DNA from: Nitrosomonas communis
GTDB taxonomy: Bacteria > Pseudomonadota > Gammaproteobacteria > Burkholderiales > Nitrosomonadaceae
Length of the DNA: 64,000 nucleotides
Direction of reading: 5' to 3'
Assembly (NCBI RefSeq): GCF_001007935.1
Contig: NZ_CP011451.1
Coordinates: forward strand, 496,001 to 560,000
The notes under the pieces are model-generated. The model saw only the letters and a program-made list of their open reading frames with translations. It made no database searches and was not told the origin of the DNA. Below are positions 50,242-61,421 of this stretch, piece by piece; within the stretch, counting starts at the first letter, position 1, and each line of letters starts with the position of its first letter. The position numbers and the translations under genes were made by a program.

Positions 50242-51327
50242 ATGTTACCTGAACCGCCCTACCAACACGGGACCTTAAGTAAAATTGGGGTGTTGCTGAT
50301 TAATTTGGGAACACCTGACGCACCGACTGCAAAAGCGCTGAGACCTTATCTGAAACAGTTTCTCAGTAATTCAAGAGTCATCGAAATTCCTCGTTGGATC
50401 TGGTGGTTGATATTACATGGCATTATTCTTAATACGCGCCCAAGAAAATCAGCTGAAAAATATGCGCAAATCTGGATGCCGGAAGGGTCTCCGTTAAAAA
50501 TTCATACTGAGCAGCAAGCCAGGCTATTAGCACGCGCTCTGGAAGAGCGCATTAAACCCGCTCCTATCGTTGAATATGCCATGAACATCGGTAATCCGTC
50601 TATCGCGCAGGTATTACAACATATGAAAGAGCGCGGTTGTGACCGCATCCTGGTCTTCCCACTTTTTCCACAATATGCTTCCAGCAGCAGCGGCTCAGCC
50701 ATGGATAATCTTTTTTCGGAGCTGAAAAAGATGCGCAATATTCCGGCTGTTCGCACCGTCAAGCATTTTCATGATCATCCGGGCTATATTGCTGCACTCG
50801 CACAAAATATTCGTGATTATTGGGCTGAGCATGGTAAACCCGACAAGCTTATCCTTAGTTTTCATGGCGTACCGCGAAAAACGCTAGACAAAGGGGATCC
50901 TTATCACTGTGAATGTCAGAAAACAGGCAGGTTACTGGCAAAAGCGCTGGAACTCTATACAGAGCAATATCAAGTATGTTTCCAGTCGCGCTTCGGTAAT
51001 GCAAAATGGCTAACACCCTATACTGCTGTGACTCTCAAGGAATTAGGCAAGTTAAAAACGCAACGCGTGGATGTTGTTTGTCCCGGTTTTGTTTCAGATT
51101 GCCTGGAGACACTGGAAGAAATCGCCATTGAAGGAAAAAAAACATTCATTGAAGCTGGGGGACAGGAATTTCATTTCATCCCCTGCCTCAATGAGCACCA
51201 TGATTGGATCAAAGCGTTGAGCGAGATGACTTACACTCATCTGCAAGGCTGGCTGGGTTCAGAGCCCACTGAAGAAGAAACTGAACAATCACGCAATCTG
51301 GCACTGGAGATGGGCGCGATAGAATAA
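50242..51327 (+). CDS. hemH: ferrochelatase
   Basis: A 361-residue enzyme that inserts Fe2+ into protoporphyrin IX, the last step of haem synthesis. Recognised from [20 protein letters not shown] at the start, the catalytic His in [20 protein letters not shown] and the C-terminal [20 protein letters not shown] with the catalytic Glu. Associated with the inner membrane. It lies 54 bases after hrcA and is probably co-transcribed. Confidence 0.96.
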   Translation: MLPEPPYQHGTLSKIGVLLINLGTPDAPTAKALRPYLKQFLSNSRVIEIPRWIWWLILHGIILNTRPRKSAEKYAQIWMPEGSPLKIHTEQQARLLARALEERIKPAPIVEYAMNIGNPSIAQVLQHMKERGCDRILVFPLFPQYASSSSGSAMDNLFSELKKMRNIPAVRTVKHFHDHPGYIAALAQNIRDYWAEHGKPDKLILSFHGVPRKTLDKGDPYHCECQKTGRLLAKALELYTEQYQVCFQSRFGNAKWLTPYTAVTLKELGKLKTQRVDVVCPGFVSDCLETLEEIAIEGKKTFIEAGGQEFHFIPCLNEHHDWIKALSEMTYTHLQGWLGSEPTEEETEQSRNLALEMGAIE

Positions 51328-51394
51328 GTTGCCAAGAAAACCATGAATGAGCAACGTCTTATCATCTATAATTATTCACTCCCAGACAGTACAA

Positions 51395-52549
<1,155 letters not shown>

Positions 52550-52616
52550 TTATAGTATTTAAAAATTCACACGAGCGATTTACCTGATACCTTTTTATAT
52601 TTTGCTGATGCCCTGC

Positions 52617-53399
52617 TTAAGGGAGCGTTAATACATTTCGTAATACATTCCGACCACGCTCCCCAAGAAAGAATTCCTTGATAAAAGGGTGATCAATTTT
52701 TATGATGTCGGCCAATTCACCTACTGCAACAAGGCTCTGATCAGCCAGTACTGCGACACGCGTGGACAGCGCGGCCAACGTATCCAGGTCATGCGTGACC
52801 ATGATGATCGTCAATGTAAGTTCCTTGCGTAATGTTTGAATGAGTTTGACAAAACTCTCGCTTAATGGCGGATCCAGACCCGCTGTAGGCTCATCCAAAA
52901 ACAGCACTTCGGGATCCAATGCAAGTGCTCGTGCTAATGCAACACGTTTGATCATACCCCCTGAGAGTTCTGCTGGCATTTTGTTAGCATGCTGCGCTTC
53001 TACTTCAACCATATCAAGTTTTAACATGACTAAGTCGCGAATCATTTCTTCAGTCATACAGTGTAACTCGCGCATCGGCAGTGCAATATTGTCATATACA
53101 TTCAGCGCACTAAAAAGTGCACCTTGCTGAAACAAAACGCCTGAGCGATTACGTAAGCTTCTCAATAATTCAAGGTCACAATCATATGTGGAGTGCCCAA
53201 GAATCTTAACACTCCCTTGCGCGGGAACTTCCAGGCTTAACATCTGGCGCAGCAAGGTGGTTTTACCACTCCCCGAGCCCCCAACCAATGACAATATTTC
53301 TCCCTGATATATCTTTAAGTTAATGTTTTTATGGATGACATGACTACCAAAGCGTGTATACAAGCCTTGTAGCTCTATAATAGGATCATTATTAATCAT
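52617..53399 (-). CDS. mlaF: MlaF-like ABC transporter ATP-binding protein
   Basis: A 260-residue ATPase: Walker A GGSGSGKTT (about 40-48), signature LSGGMIKRVALARA, Walker B VLFLDEPTAGLDP and H-loop VTHD. The LSGGM variant is characteristic of the MCE/Mla lipid transporter family. It starts 1 base into the stop of the permease gene (TAATG). It would energise phospholipid traffic between the membranes. The periplasmic MCE protein (MlaD) is not encoded next to it. Confidence 0.9.
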   Translation of the reverse strand: MINNDPIIELQGLYTRFGSHVIHKNINLKIYQGEILSLVGGSGSGKTTLLRQMLSLEVPAQGSVKILGHSTYDCDLELLRSLRNRSGVLFQQGALFSALNVYDNIALPMRELHCMTEEMIRDLVMLKLDMVEVEAQHANKMPAELSGGMIKRVALARALALDPEVLFLDEPTAGLDPPLSESFVKLIQTLRKELTLTIIMVTHDLDTLAALSTRVAVLADQSLVAVGELADIIKIDHPFIKEFFLGERGRNVLRNVLTLP

Positions 53400-54544
53400 T
53401 AGCTCCTAATCTTAAGACCTACATTCGAGAAAATTACCGCAAATATCGCATCAATGAGGATAACTGCTGTGATGGAAGTCACTACGGAATTGGTCGTACC
53501 CTCGCCAAGGCTTTCAGTATTCGGTTTAATACGCAAACCAAAATGGCAAGCAATCAGGGCGATGGCCATGCCACAGACCACCCCTTTGCCCATCCCTATC
53601 CATAAATTTGCAACTGGAACAGCATCGGGTAAGTTACTTAATGCATATTTATAATTCAATCCTATTTGCAGATCAGCTGCCAGAATTCCTCCGAGCAGGG
53701 CAATCGCGCTGGTCCAAAGTACAACGAGCGGCATAGCGATGCCTAATCCAATGATTTTAGGTAAAACCAACCTTAAGCTATGCGGGATACCCATGACGGT
53801 CAGCGCATCCAATTCCTCTGTAACACGCATCACACCAAGCTGCGCTGTCATTGATGAACCAGAACGGCCAGCTACTAATATTGCAGCTAGCATTGGGCCC
53901 AGCTCACGAACGATACTCATCCCTAAGATATTGATAATAAACGTATCAGCGCCGTAGCTATGGAGTTGCTCAGAAGAAAGATAGCTCAGAACAATTCCGA
54001 TAAGGAAACCCACCAGTGCGGTTATACTCAGTGCTTGCGCCCCTGTTCTGAATAAATTTGCAGAAATCTCTCGCAGTGGTATTTGATTAGGATGTTTAAC
54101 GAGATAGAAAAGATTCAGTAATACCTGCCCCAATAACGTGATAATGCCAGTCAAATGATCCCAAAATAAAAAATAACGTTTACCCAGCGTCAAGATGGGC
54201 CAGAGAATGTCACGGCGTACGGGTTTAGGTGCAGGACGTGCTTTTTCCAGGTGAGCAAACAATCTTTCATGTTCAGGTCGTATCAATAAATTAGCTGGAC
54301 GATGCATTTTCCAAGCACGCCAGATTAATACGGCACCCGCATGATCCATTTGCTGGATACTCGTCAGATCCCAGTGGAGATCTGATTGCGTTGCAAAATG
54401 AGTAAGCTTGGCACCCACTTTCTGTAGCTGTTGATCTAATGCTGCCAGCGTATAACTGCCCGTGAGTTTGATGCAGGATATATTTTGCTCGACAGTTATT
54501 TGATACCAAGGTGAAGTATCATCCATACGATTACTGGGCAGCAT
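53399..54544 (-). CDS. mlaE: MlaE-like permease with N-terminal STAS-like domain
   Basis: A 381-residue inner-membrane protein. Residues 10-105 form a STAS-like domain (SCIKLTGSYTLAALDQQLQK) fused to an MlaE permease with about five spans (SITALVGFLIGIVLSYLSSE, GPMLAAILVAGRSGSSMTAQ, AMPLVVLWTSAIALLGGILA). In E. coli the STAS protein MlaB is separate, so this is a fusion form. It forms an operon with the ATPase. The lack of mlaD, mlaC or mlaB genes on either side is notable. Confidence 0.9.
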   Translation of the reverse strand: MLPSNRMDDTSPWYQITVEQNISCIKLTGSYTLAALDQQLQKVGAKLTHFATQSDLHWDLTSIQQMDHAGAVLIWRAWKMHRPANLLIRPEHERLFAHLEKARPAPKPVRRDILWPILTLGKRYFLFWDHLTGIITLLGQVLLNLFYLVKHPNQIPLREISANLFRTGAQALSITALVGFLIGIVLSYLSSEQLHSYGADTFIINILGMSIVRELGPMLAAILVAGRSGSSMTAQLGVMRVTEELDALTVMGIPHSLRLVLPKIIGLGIAMPLVVLWTSAIALLGGILAADLQIGLNYKYALSNLPDAVPVANLWIGMGKGVVCGMAIALIACHFGLRIKPNTESLGEGTTNSVVTSITAVILIDAIFAVIFSNVGLKIRS

Positions 54545-54753
54545 AATTTTCTTTTTTATAGTTATGAAGCATCACTATCTAGCAAAAACAGACGACACAA
54601 AATGTGTCAAGATGCAAACGATGAGTCATTATAGACCACCCTCAAGAGATAAACCTCATTATGATAATCAGGATCAATTAAAAATAGTGAGTACTTTTTT
54701 CTAGGGTGTAGATAAATTAATTTATACAATATTTAATATTGCCTACTTATTTC

Positions 54754-54852
54754 ATTCCCTAATCAAAAAAACGACACGAAAGCGAGGCGCAGACAGTATA
54801 AAGAATACGGCAAAAAGTGCCCGACAAAATCAGGTTTAATAAGAAATAGAAT
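54754..54852. repeat. hairpin-type intergenic repeat, copy 2
   Basis: A 99-bp unit aligned in reverse to the copy at 46222: CGAAAGCGAGGCGCAGACAG, then GCCCGACAAAATCAGGTTTA. The outer inverted ends are eroded (ATTCCCTAATCA ... AGAAATAGAAT). It is the most degenerate of the three copies and lies before the YchJ-like gene. Confidence 0.65.
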
Positions 54853-54882
54853 AATTTTATTAATGAAGCTTTCAGGCTTAAA

Positions 54883-55272
54883 ATGGTTATCAATATAGTG
54901 CACTGTGCTTGTGGCAGCAATAAAAAGTACATTGACTGCTGCGCTCGTTATCTCGATGAAGGCGAAATTGCTTCTAATGCAGAAGTATTAATGTGTTCAC
55001 GCTACACTGCGTATACCCTTGGTCGTGAAGATTATCTTTTGGCGACTTGGTATCATAGTACCCGCCCAACCTCACTTAGGTTGGCAGATGGACCGTACAG
55101 AAAATGGCTCAATCTTGAAGTGAAGCATCATGAACAACTCTCACCGGATTATGCGATAGTTGAATTTATAGCTCGCTATAAAGTATGCGGTCGTGCTTAT
55201 CGTCTGCATGAAATCAGTCGCTTTGTGTACCAGGCAGGACGATGGTTTTATGTTGATGGCGATATCCTCTAA
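54883..55272 (+). CDS. YchJ-family (UPF0225) SEC-C protein
   Basis: A 129-residue protein with an N-terminal zinc-binding SEC-C-like motif (HCACGSNKKYIDCCARYLDE; cysteines at 8, 10, 18 and 19) and a C-terminal NTF2-like part (ARYKVCGRAYRLHEISRFVY then GRWFYVDGD). This is the YchJ layout, at slightly less than its usual 150 residues. Function is not known. The start has no strong ribosome site. Confidence 0.85.
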   Translation: MVINIVHCACGSNKKYIDCCARYLDEGEIASNAEVLMCSRYTAYTLGREDYLLATWYHSTRPTSLRLADGPYRKWLNLEVKHHEQLSPDYAIVEFIARYKVCGRAYRLHEISRFVYQAGRWFYVDGDIL

Positions 55273-55342
55273 TCATGTAGTCAAGGAGAAAATCCGATGA
55301 GACTATCATCACCTGAACAAATTTCTGCTAGTACAAACAGAC

Positions 55343-56866
55343 TTATTGCACACCGTGCATCATTTTTTGTAATGTCTTGGTGAGTATAAATAGAAGCAAG
55401 GATGCAAGCCCGGACAAAATGACAAAGATCATGAAAAACTCATATAGATCATTGATTTCAAATATTATAAATTTCGGCGGGACAGGGAAAGCAGGATCAG
55501 GATACAAAGAACTTAATGTACCTGCAAATTTGTTTGCAGCTGCAGTTGATAAAAACCATACTCCCATTAGCAACGCAGCAAATTTCTCAGGGGCTAATTT
55601 TACAACCATCGCTAAACCTATTGGTGATAAGCACAATTCACCAATAGTATGCAATAAATACAGACTAGTTAACCACATAAAACTAACTTTAATTGCTGGA
55701 TCCACTCCTTGTACGCCACATGCAATCACGAGATAGCCTATCGATAAAAACAACAACCCGAATGCTTGTTTAGTAGGTGAAGATGGTTCCAAATTGCGTT
55801 GACCTAAGAATGTCCAGATAAAGGCGAAAACGGGAGCCAAAATTATAATAAATACGGCGTTAATCGATTGAAAGAAACTTGCTGGAATTTCTGCGCCGAA
55901 TAGATTTCTATCAGTTTGTTCTTCTGCAAAAAAAGTCAATGATGCGCCTGCTTGTTCGAATGCTGCCCAGAAAAAAATAACGAAAAAGGCAAGAATATAA
56001 ATCACTCCTATGCGTTGTTTCTCAATTGATGTAAGCGTTTTATCGGCAATGATGGCAGCAGGGCCGATAATAGTGAGGGAAAAAATAGCTGATCCAATGA
56101 CATCTAACTCCATAAGGCTGTAAAATACGATAAATAAACCAATAGAGGCCATCGCCCAACTGACTGACTGAGAAAGCGGTATCTTTGGTACTTTAGCTTC
56201 ATTCTCTGCTAACACTTTGTTCTTTGGTACCAATCCAATACCTTCACCTGTCGGTGTTATGATAAGTTTGTTTTTAAGCAATTCAAATGAAAGAATACTA
56301 ATGATCATACCAATGCAGGCGGCAAGAAAGCCCCACTTGAAATCTGCTGGATTTCCAGTATCTCCAAAGCCACCGCAAACAAGCGGAGCAAAGAATGCTC
56401 CTAAATTAATACCCATATAAAAAATGGTGAAGGCAGCGTCAATACGTTTATCCCCCGCCTGATAAAGTTGACCGACCATGGTAGAGATATTAGGTTTGAA
56501 AAAACCGTTACCCAAAATGAGCAATCCCAGACCCAAGAATAGCATGGGTTGTGCGAAGGCAATATTGCTGTAATTCGATGCAGATAGAAACATGCAGAAA
56601 TGCCCCATCCCCATCAAGACTCCGCCCACAAGGATGGTTCTTCTATTCCCCCAATAACGATCAGCTACGTAACCACCTACTAAAGGCGTTAAGTAAACCA
56701 GGCCAGTGTAATTTCCATAAATCTCAGAGGCCAGCGCTTTATCGAAAAACAAAGCTTTGATCATAAACAATGTGAAGATGGCCCGCATGCCGTAGTAGCT
56801 GAACCTCTCCCACATCTCTGTAAAAAACAAAAGGTATAAACCTTTAGGATGTTTGACCGGACTCAT
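55343..56866 (-). CDS. proton-dependent oligopeptide transporter (POT/PTR family)
   Basis: A 507-residue membrane protein with about 14 spans. The POT motif ExxERFxYYG is present as EMWERFSYYGMR (residues 17-28), and the second family motif appears around GNGFFKPNISTMVGQLY. A conserved late segment is GELCLSPIGLAMVVKLAPEK. It imports di- and tripeptides with protons. It stands alone, convergent with the YchJ-like gene. For an organism of Nitrosomonas type it would be one of few organic nutrient importers. Confidence 0.92.
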   Translation of the reverse strand: MSPVKHPKGLYLLFFTEMWERFSYYGMRAIFTLFMIKALFFDKALASEIYGNYTGLVYLTPLVGGYVADRYWGNRRTILVGGVLMGMGHFCMFLSASNYSNIAFAQPMLFLGLGLLILGNGFFKPNISTMVGQLYQAGDKRIDAAFTIFYMGINLGAFFAPLVCGGFGDTGNPADFKWGFLAACIGMIISILSFELLKNKLIITPTGEGIGLVPKNKVLAENEAKVPKIPLSQSVSWAMASIGLFIVFYSLMELDVIGSAIFSLTIIGPAAIIADKTLTSIEKQRIGVIYILAFFVIFFWAAFEQAGASLTFFAEEQTDRNLFGAEIPASFFQSINAVFIIILAPVFAFIWTFLGQRNLEPSSPTKQAFGLLFLSIGYLVIACGVQGVDPAIKVSFMWLTSLYLLHTIGELCLSPIGLAMVVKLAPEKFAALLMGVWFLSTAAANKFAGTLSSLYPDPAFPVPPKFIIFEINDLYEFFMIFVILSGLASLLLFILTKTLQKMMHGVQ

Positions 56867-56993
56867 GCGTTTTTAAATTTATTACATTTCGGATTTGCTG
56901 AAAATAACATTCTCAATCCTGCAAAATCCGACAATCCAATCTTGATATGGACTTGTATCTGAATAAAGAATAAAAATAAGGCAATGATGTATC

Positions 56994-57095
56994 ATTCCAT
57001 CTCCACATCAAACATGACGCGAAGGTGAGCCGCAGATCATATCCATAATACGGCAAGGAAAGCCGCCAAAGTCAGTTTTGATTTAGTTATAGAAC
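56994..57095. repeat. hairpin-type intergenic repeat, copy 3
   Basis: About 102 bp in the same orientation as copy 2: ATTCCATCTCCACATCAAAC at one end, GACGCGAAGGTGAGCCGCAG inside, and GCCGCCAAAGTCAGTTTTGA towards the other. It lies in the gap between two transporter genes on the minus strand. Confidence 0.72.
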
Positions 57096-57143
57096 CAGGT
57101 CGATGGTGTAGGTGCTCGACGTATTATGGGCAGAGCTCGCAGC

Positions 57144-58409
57144 TTACTTTGCTTTAAACCGCTGAGCCAGTACTAACCCCACAAGACTGAACACTCCAGC
57201 CACTGTCAGGTAAAGACCCACAAGGGATGTACCGCCTATTTCGCTGAGTGTCTGCGCAGCAATCGGAGCGGCTGCTCCGCCCAGAATGCCACCCGCATTA
57301 AAAGCTACTGATGTACCGGTATAACGCACCCTCGCTGGAAACAGCGACGGCAACCACGCGCCGAGTGGGCCATAGACAAAGCCCATCACGAACAATGCGA
57401 GTGATAGCATTGCCCATACTACCCATAGCGAACCCGAACCTAAAAGTGATCCAAATATCAATCCTATACCGACCGTCGCAGCACATCCCCATGTCAAAAC
57501 TCGCACAGCACTGGTTGCATCAGCACGCACACCCGAGACGATGATACCCAGCGCTAGAAACAGAATAGCAGCAAGTTGGACTGCCAGGAAAACCTCACGG
57601 TTATATCCTAAGACGGTCGTGCCATGGGCAAGTGCAAAAGCAGTTGAAAGGTAAAATATCGCGAAACAGGCTACCACCGCAAAAGTCCCGGCGAAGGTAG
57701 CTAACGTATGATTGCGGATCAACTCACTGATGGGAACCGGAATTGGAGGCTCATGTGAGAGAGCTTGAGCAAATTCAGGCGTTTCGTTGATCTTCAGGCG
57801 CACCCACAGGCCTAGCCCGACTAGAATAGCACTGGCCAGAAACGGGATACGCCAGCCCCACGCTGCAAATTCCGCTTCGCTCAGTCCTATGCCAATTAGC
57901 AGGAACAGCCCATTGGCAGCAAGGAAGCCAACAGGTGCGCCCAGTTGCGGGGCCATGCCGAAACGTGCCTGCCATCCCTGAGGAGCATTCTCAACCGCCA
58001 GTAGTGCTGCACCGCCCCATTCTCCCCCAAGGCCAAGTCCCTGACCGAAGCGCAGAATGCACAACAATAATGGCGCAACCCAGCCGACCATCGCATAAGT
58101 CGGCAAAAATGCAATCAGCACGGTCGACACTCCCATTAGCATCAACGATGCGACTAATGTCGATTTTCGTCCGATCCGATCACCGAAATGACCGAATAAT
58201 ACTGCACCAAACGGGCGTGCAATGAAAGCAATACCAAAGCTCATGAATGACAGCATCAATTGCGCAGCTGGCGAACTGGCTGGGAAGAACAATGGACCGA
58301 ATACTAATGCCGCCGCCGTCGCGTAAATATAAAAATCGTAATATTCGACAGCCGTTCCGGCCAGACTTGCAATAAGTATCCGGCGATGCTGACGATAAGG
58401 ACTGATCAT
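57144..58409 (-). CDS. MFS transporter, metabolite:H+ symporter (MHS) type
   Basis: A 421-residue 12-span carrier. The MHS family opening is SLAGTAVEYYDFYIYATAAA, followed by FGHFGDRIGRKSTLVASLML (loop 2-3 MFS motif) and RFGQGLGLGGEWGGAALLAV (motif in span 4). The family carries dicarboxylates, osmolytes or aromatic acids with protons; the substrate cannot be read from sequence. Its G+C content looks higher than that of its neighbours, so it may be recently acquired. No regulator gene adjoins it. Confidence 0.9.
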   Translation of the reverse strand: MISPYRQHRRILIASLAGTAVEYYDFYIYATAAALVFGPLFFPASSPAAQLMLSFMSFGIAFIARPFGAVLFGHFGDRIGRKSTLVASLMLMGVSTVLIAFLPTYAMVGWVAPLLLCILRFGQGLGLGGEWGGAALLAVENAPQGWQARFGMAPQLGAPVGFLAANGLFLLIGIGLSEAEFAAWGWRIPFLASAILVGLGLWVRLKINETPEFAQALSHEPPIPVPISELIRNHTLATFAGTFAVVACFAIFYLSTAFALAHGTTVLGYNREVFLAVQLAAILFLALGIIVSGVRADATSAVRVLTWGCAATVGIGLIFGSLLGSGSLWVVWAMLSLALFVMGFVYGPLGAWLPSLFPARVRYTGTSVAFNAGGILGGAAAPIAAQTLSEIGGTSLVGLYLTVAGVFSLVGLVLAQRFKAK

Positions 58410-58810
58410 TATCGGTTTTTCCTTCGATTCTTCCGGATTATCATGTATAAGAGAGATGAGTAGCCTTTTTATGAAAGGCGAAGATAATAAAGATGCAATA
58501 AATTGTCAAATGCACGGATTAACGATCAAAAATTTACGCGATTACGGCTGATTGAAAGAAAAGGACTTTGATTTTTGGTATTTTTAAGGGGAGAGAAATC
58601 AGGGTAAGAATACGACCGAGAAGGCTAAATGAGAGTATCAGAGCATATTAGTTATATTCCAGTGGAAAAGCAGTCTCAATTTTAAAACTATTTATAAATT
58701 CCAGCGCCAGGTTAATCCCCTCAACATAATGCAAGCTGGAGTGACGTAAGTCCAGGTTTCATCGTTACGCCTGAAGCGCTTGTAGCGGCTTGTAGATTTT
58801 GCTCAGCCAG
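58410..58810. other. gap between the MFS carrier and SemiSWEET genes
   Basis: About 400 bases without a gene on either strand. No clear terminator, repeat or RNA is visible; the half nearer the MFS gene must contain its promoter. Confidence 0.35.
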
Positions 58811-59080
58811 TTAATTTTTCCCGATGCGGGCAAAGTAAAAAAATACACCTACCATGAGAAAATTAATTACCACTGCAATAATATTCCAGACAACTACAGG
58901 CATTGAATCAATTAAAATACCGTAATATACCCACATGATTTGAAACGAGCCCATAATGCCTGCCATGGTAGGATTCATACCTTGAGAACTCCTTCGTTTA
59001 AGTATCGCGAGCAAATCTGGAGCGGCTGCGAAAGTGGTACCGAAACCCGCCACAAAACCAACGATCTCATGCCCTTCCAT
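58811..59080 (-). CDS. SemiSWEET sugar transporter
   Basis: An 89-residue protein with three membrane spans and the PQ-loop/MtN3 layout: IVGFVAGFGTTFAAAPDLLA, then MNPTMAGIMGSFQIMWVYYG and VVWNIIAVVINFLMVGVFFY. It works as a dimer to carry sugars by facilitated diffusion. The asparagine in span 3 (WNIIAVV) is the expected binding-site residue. It follows the peroxiredoxin gene on the same strand with 59 bases between. Confidence 0.9.
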   Translation of the reverse strand: MEGHEIVGFVAGFGTTFAAAPDLLAILKRRSSQGMNPTMAGIMGSFQIMWVYYGILIDSMPVVVWNIIAVVINFLMVGVFFYFARIGKN

Positions 59081-59139
59081 TAATTCTAAAATATTAATAT
59101 TTAATATTTTCTCGCGATACCACAGGAACTATGAATAAA

Positions 59140-59796
59140 TTATGGTTGCTTTACCTTGCGCAGGTATGGCTTCACTGTTTCCCAACCTTGTGGATAAATT
59201 TTCTTAGCTTCATCATTGCTAACTGAAGGAACAATGATGACATCTTCCCCTTGTTCCCAATTCACGGGCGTTGCGACTTTGTGTTTTGCGGTTAGCTGCA
59301 TTGAATCAATTACTCGCAAGATCTCATTAAAGTTACGACCGGTTGTCATGGGATAAGTCATCATAAGCTTGATATTTTTATCAGGACCAATAATAAATAC
59401 TGAACGAACGGTCGCGTTTGTAACCGCTGTCCGTCCTTCTGCTGAGCCTGTCTCATCTGCAGGGAACATATTATAGAGTTTAGCTACGTGCAGATCAGTA
59501 TCTGCAATAACAGGATAGCTAACCCGTGAACCACCAACCTCTTCAACGTCTTTCAACCATTTCTCGTGATCATTAAGCGGGTCAATACTAAGCCCGATAA
59601 TTTTAGTATTGCGCTTATCAAATTCAGATTGAATACCGGCCATATAACCTAATTCTGTAGTGCAAACAGGTGTGAAATCCTTTGGGTGAGAAAATAATAC
59701 TACCCAATGATCTCCAATCCATTCATGAAAATCAATCCTTCCTTGTGTCGTTTCTGCTTGAAAATTAGGTGCTTGATCATTAATACGCAATGCCAT
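59140..59796 (-). CDS. 1-Cys peroxiredoxin (Prx6 type)
   Basis: A 218-residue thiol peroxidase. The peroxidatic Cys is C45 in HPKDFTPVCTTELGYM. The long C-terminal dimerisation domain (TPVNWEQGEDVIIVPSVSND) and the length are those of the Prx6 group rather than AhpC. No resolving Cys is present. It reduces hydrogen peroxide and organic peroxides. AGGAG precedes the ATG. The leader is AT-rich with CTATAACTTA repeated twice (59850-59870), a possible promoter region. Confidence 0.94.
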   Translation of the reverse strand: MALRINDQAPNFQAETTQGRIDFHEWIGDHWVVLFSHPKDFTPVCTTELGYMAGIQSEFDKRNTKIIGLSIDPLNDHEKWLKDVEEVGGSRVSYPVIADTDLHVAKLYNMFPADETGSAEGRTAVTNATVRSVFIIGPDKNIKLMMTYPMTTGRNFNEILRVIDSMQLTAKHKVATPVNWEQGEDVIIVPSVSNDEAKKIYPQGWETVKPYLRKVKQP

Positions 59797-60773
59797 ACAT
59801 ATCTCCTTAATTCCAACTTATTAGATGTATATTAAAATCAGTTTAATAGCTATAACTTAACTATAACTTAATATTATTTTTTATGAAACAAACTATAATT
59901 GTATCTATGAAGTAAAAGCAATTCTTTATTATCAAATTTTTATTTGTGATAAAGTTAATAGTAGTTAGTATCACGTACGACGTAAAACTATTGGTTTAAA
60001 TAAATAATCATACAGATTAGCAGGTCATCGCCCTATATTTATATTTGCAAGCAGATGAACAAACAGAGAAATAGAATTGTTTTTCAATGATAAATCTGTC
60101 ACCAAATTGTTCTAATTGTCCTATTTGATACTGATTACTATCCGAAAAAAAACGATTCATGCTGGTAAGAAATTGGAAACTTGTATCAAGCAAATATATC
60201 ATTCAGCTTGAAGAAAGAATACCTCAGCACTAATTAATCACTGTTTACACTAAATCCAGACTACTTGCTTATCATAACTGCTTTCTCGAATACAGTCACA
60301 GCGTTTTGAAAGGAGGTTATCTGGCCACGAAAGCAGCAAATCTTCGGCCTTATCATATGCCATCACTTCTAGAAATTTTTAGCAATAAAATATGGCACTC
60401 TTAGCAGCTTTTATCAGAAACGCATAGGAAAAATAGCTGATGGTAGCTAGCCCTAGTTGATACCCATCGAAGTAAAGGCAAGGCGCATTTACTCAGAAAT
60501 TCAAGGTTGCCACGAGAAAGTTGACCCTAGACATAGTCAAAGATTACTTATGTGGTAGCAGCAATAGATTCCTGACCTACTTTCTCAGTTTGTAGCTTAA
60601 AATAGAGAATACAAACTCAAAAATAGCCGCCACATACTTTGCGAAGAAATATCTTGAAGTTCGCATGCAATGCCCAGAAGCTCGCTGATTGTTCGGTATT
60701 AATAGCTTAAGTCCAAGGCAACGGCTGTTTCGAATCACAAGTTATAAAAACATACCCCATCTGGAGTTTATAA
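59797..60773. other. long gap before the exbB operon
   Basis: About 980 bases without a supported gene. A 61-codon minus-strand frame (60202-60017) has no ribosome site or motif. At 60311 GAAAGGAGG is followed by a short open stretch without a usual start codon, perhaps a gene remnant. The stretch 60400-60720 has coding-like composition but stops in all frames, which hints at old gene debris. Promoters for the peroxiredoxin and exbB genes should lie at its two ends. Confidence 0.35.
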
Positions 60774-61421
60774 ATGGAATACCTTAACCAAGCCTGGATC
60801 ATGTTAAAACTGGGCGGAATCATTATTTTGCCGTTATCTTTGCTGGGTGTCCTCGCCTTGGCGATAATGCTCGAAAAAGCATTTGTTTACTGGCGCTTTG
60901 CCCGTCTATCGAACGATTTGCTGAATCTCATCGAAACCTATGGTTTCAAGTGGGAAGATCTGGAAAAAATCCTGTCAGGGCTAGATAAACGCCACTATTA
61001 CAAGCGGTTCTTTGAAGTGGTAATCTCCAATCGGCATCAACCATTCTGGTGGACGGAGTCACGTGCAGCAGATGAAGCCCAACTAATTGAGAATTCATTG
61101 GCCCGCCGGCTCTGGGCGCTGGAAACCATCGTTACAGCCGCGCCGCTACTGGGACTTGTAGGAACCGTGGTCGGCATGATGAGCGCCTTTCAAGTTATCG
61201 GCAATGAAGGCATCGTCAACCCCACCGCAGTGACAGGTGGTGTTGCCGAAGCGCTCATCGCCACCGTTATTGGTTTGGTTATCGCGCTGGTTGCGTTATT
61301 TGGATTCAATTATTTCTCACGCCTGCAATCACAAACCATGGATGAAATGGAACGCCTCGGTACACGCCTGATCGATCATATTCGGCTGGATCAAAAGGAA
61401 AATATCCATGAAACTACGTAA
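60774..61421 (+). CDS. exbB: ExbB/TolQ-type proton channel subunit
   Basis: A 215-residue inner-membrane protein with three spans. The first is at residues 13-32 (LGGIIILPLSLLGVLALAIM), and the second and third (about 125-200) carry the MotA/TolQ/ExbB signature TAAPLLGLVGTVVGMMSAFQ and GVAEALIATVIGLVIALVAL. With ExbD it turns the proton gradient into TonB movement. It starts an operon with exbD (14-base overlap) and a TonB-like gene. Confidence 0.92.
   Translation: MEYLNQAWIMLKLGGIIILPLSLLGVLALAIMLEKAFVYWRFARLSNDLLNLIETYGFKWEDLEKILSGLDKRHYYKRFFEVVISNRHQPFWWTESRAADEAQLIENSLARRLWALETIVTAAPLLGLVGTVVGMMSAFQVIGNEGIVNPTAVTGGVAEALIATVIGLVIALVALFGFNYFSRLQSQTMDEMERLGTRLIDHIRLDQKENIHETT

Noticed and set aside
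60017..60202. Minus-strand 61-codon frame in the gap before exbB
   Set aside because: Low complexity, no start signal, no family features.
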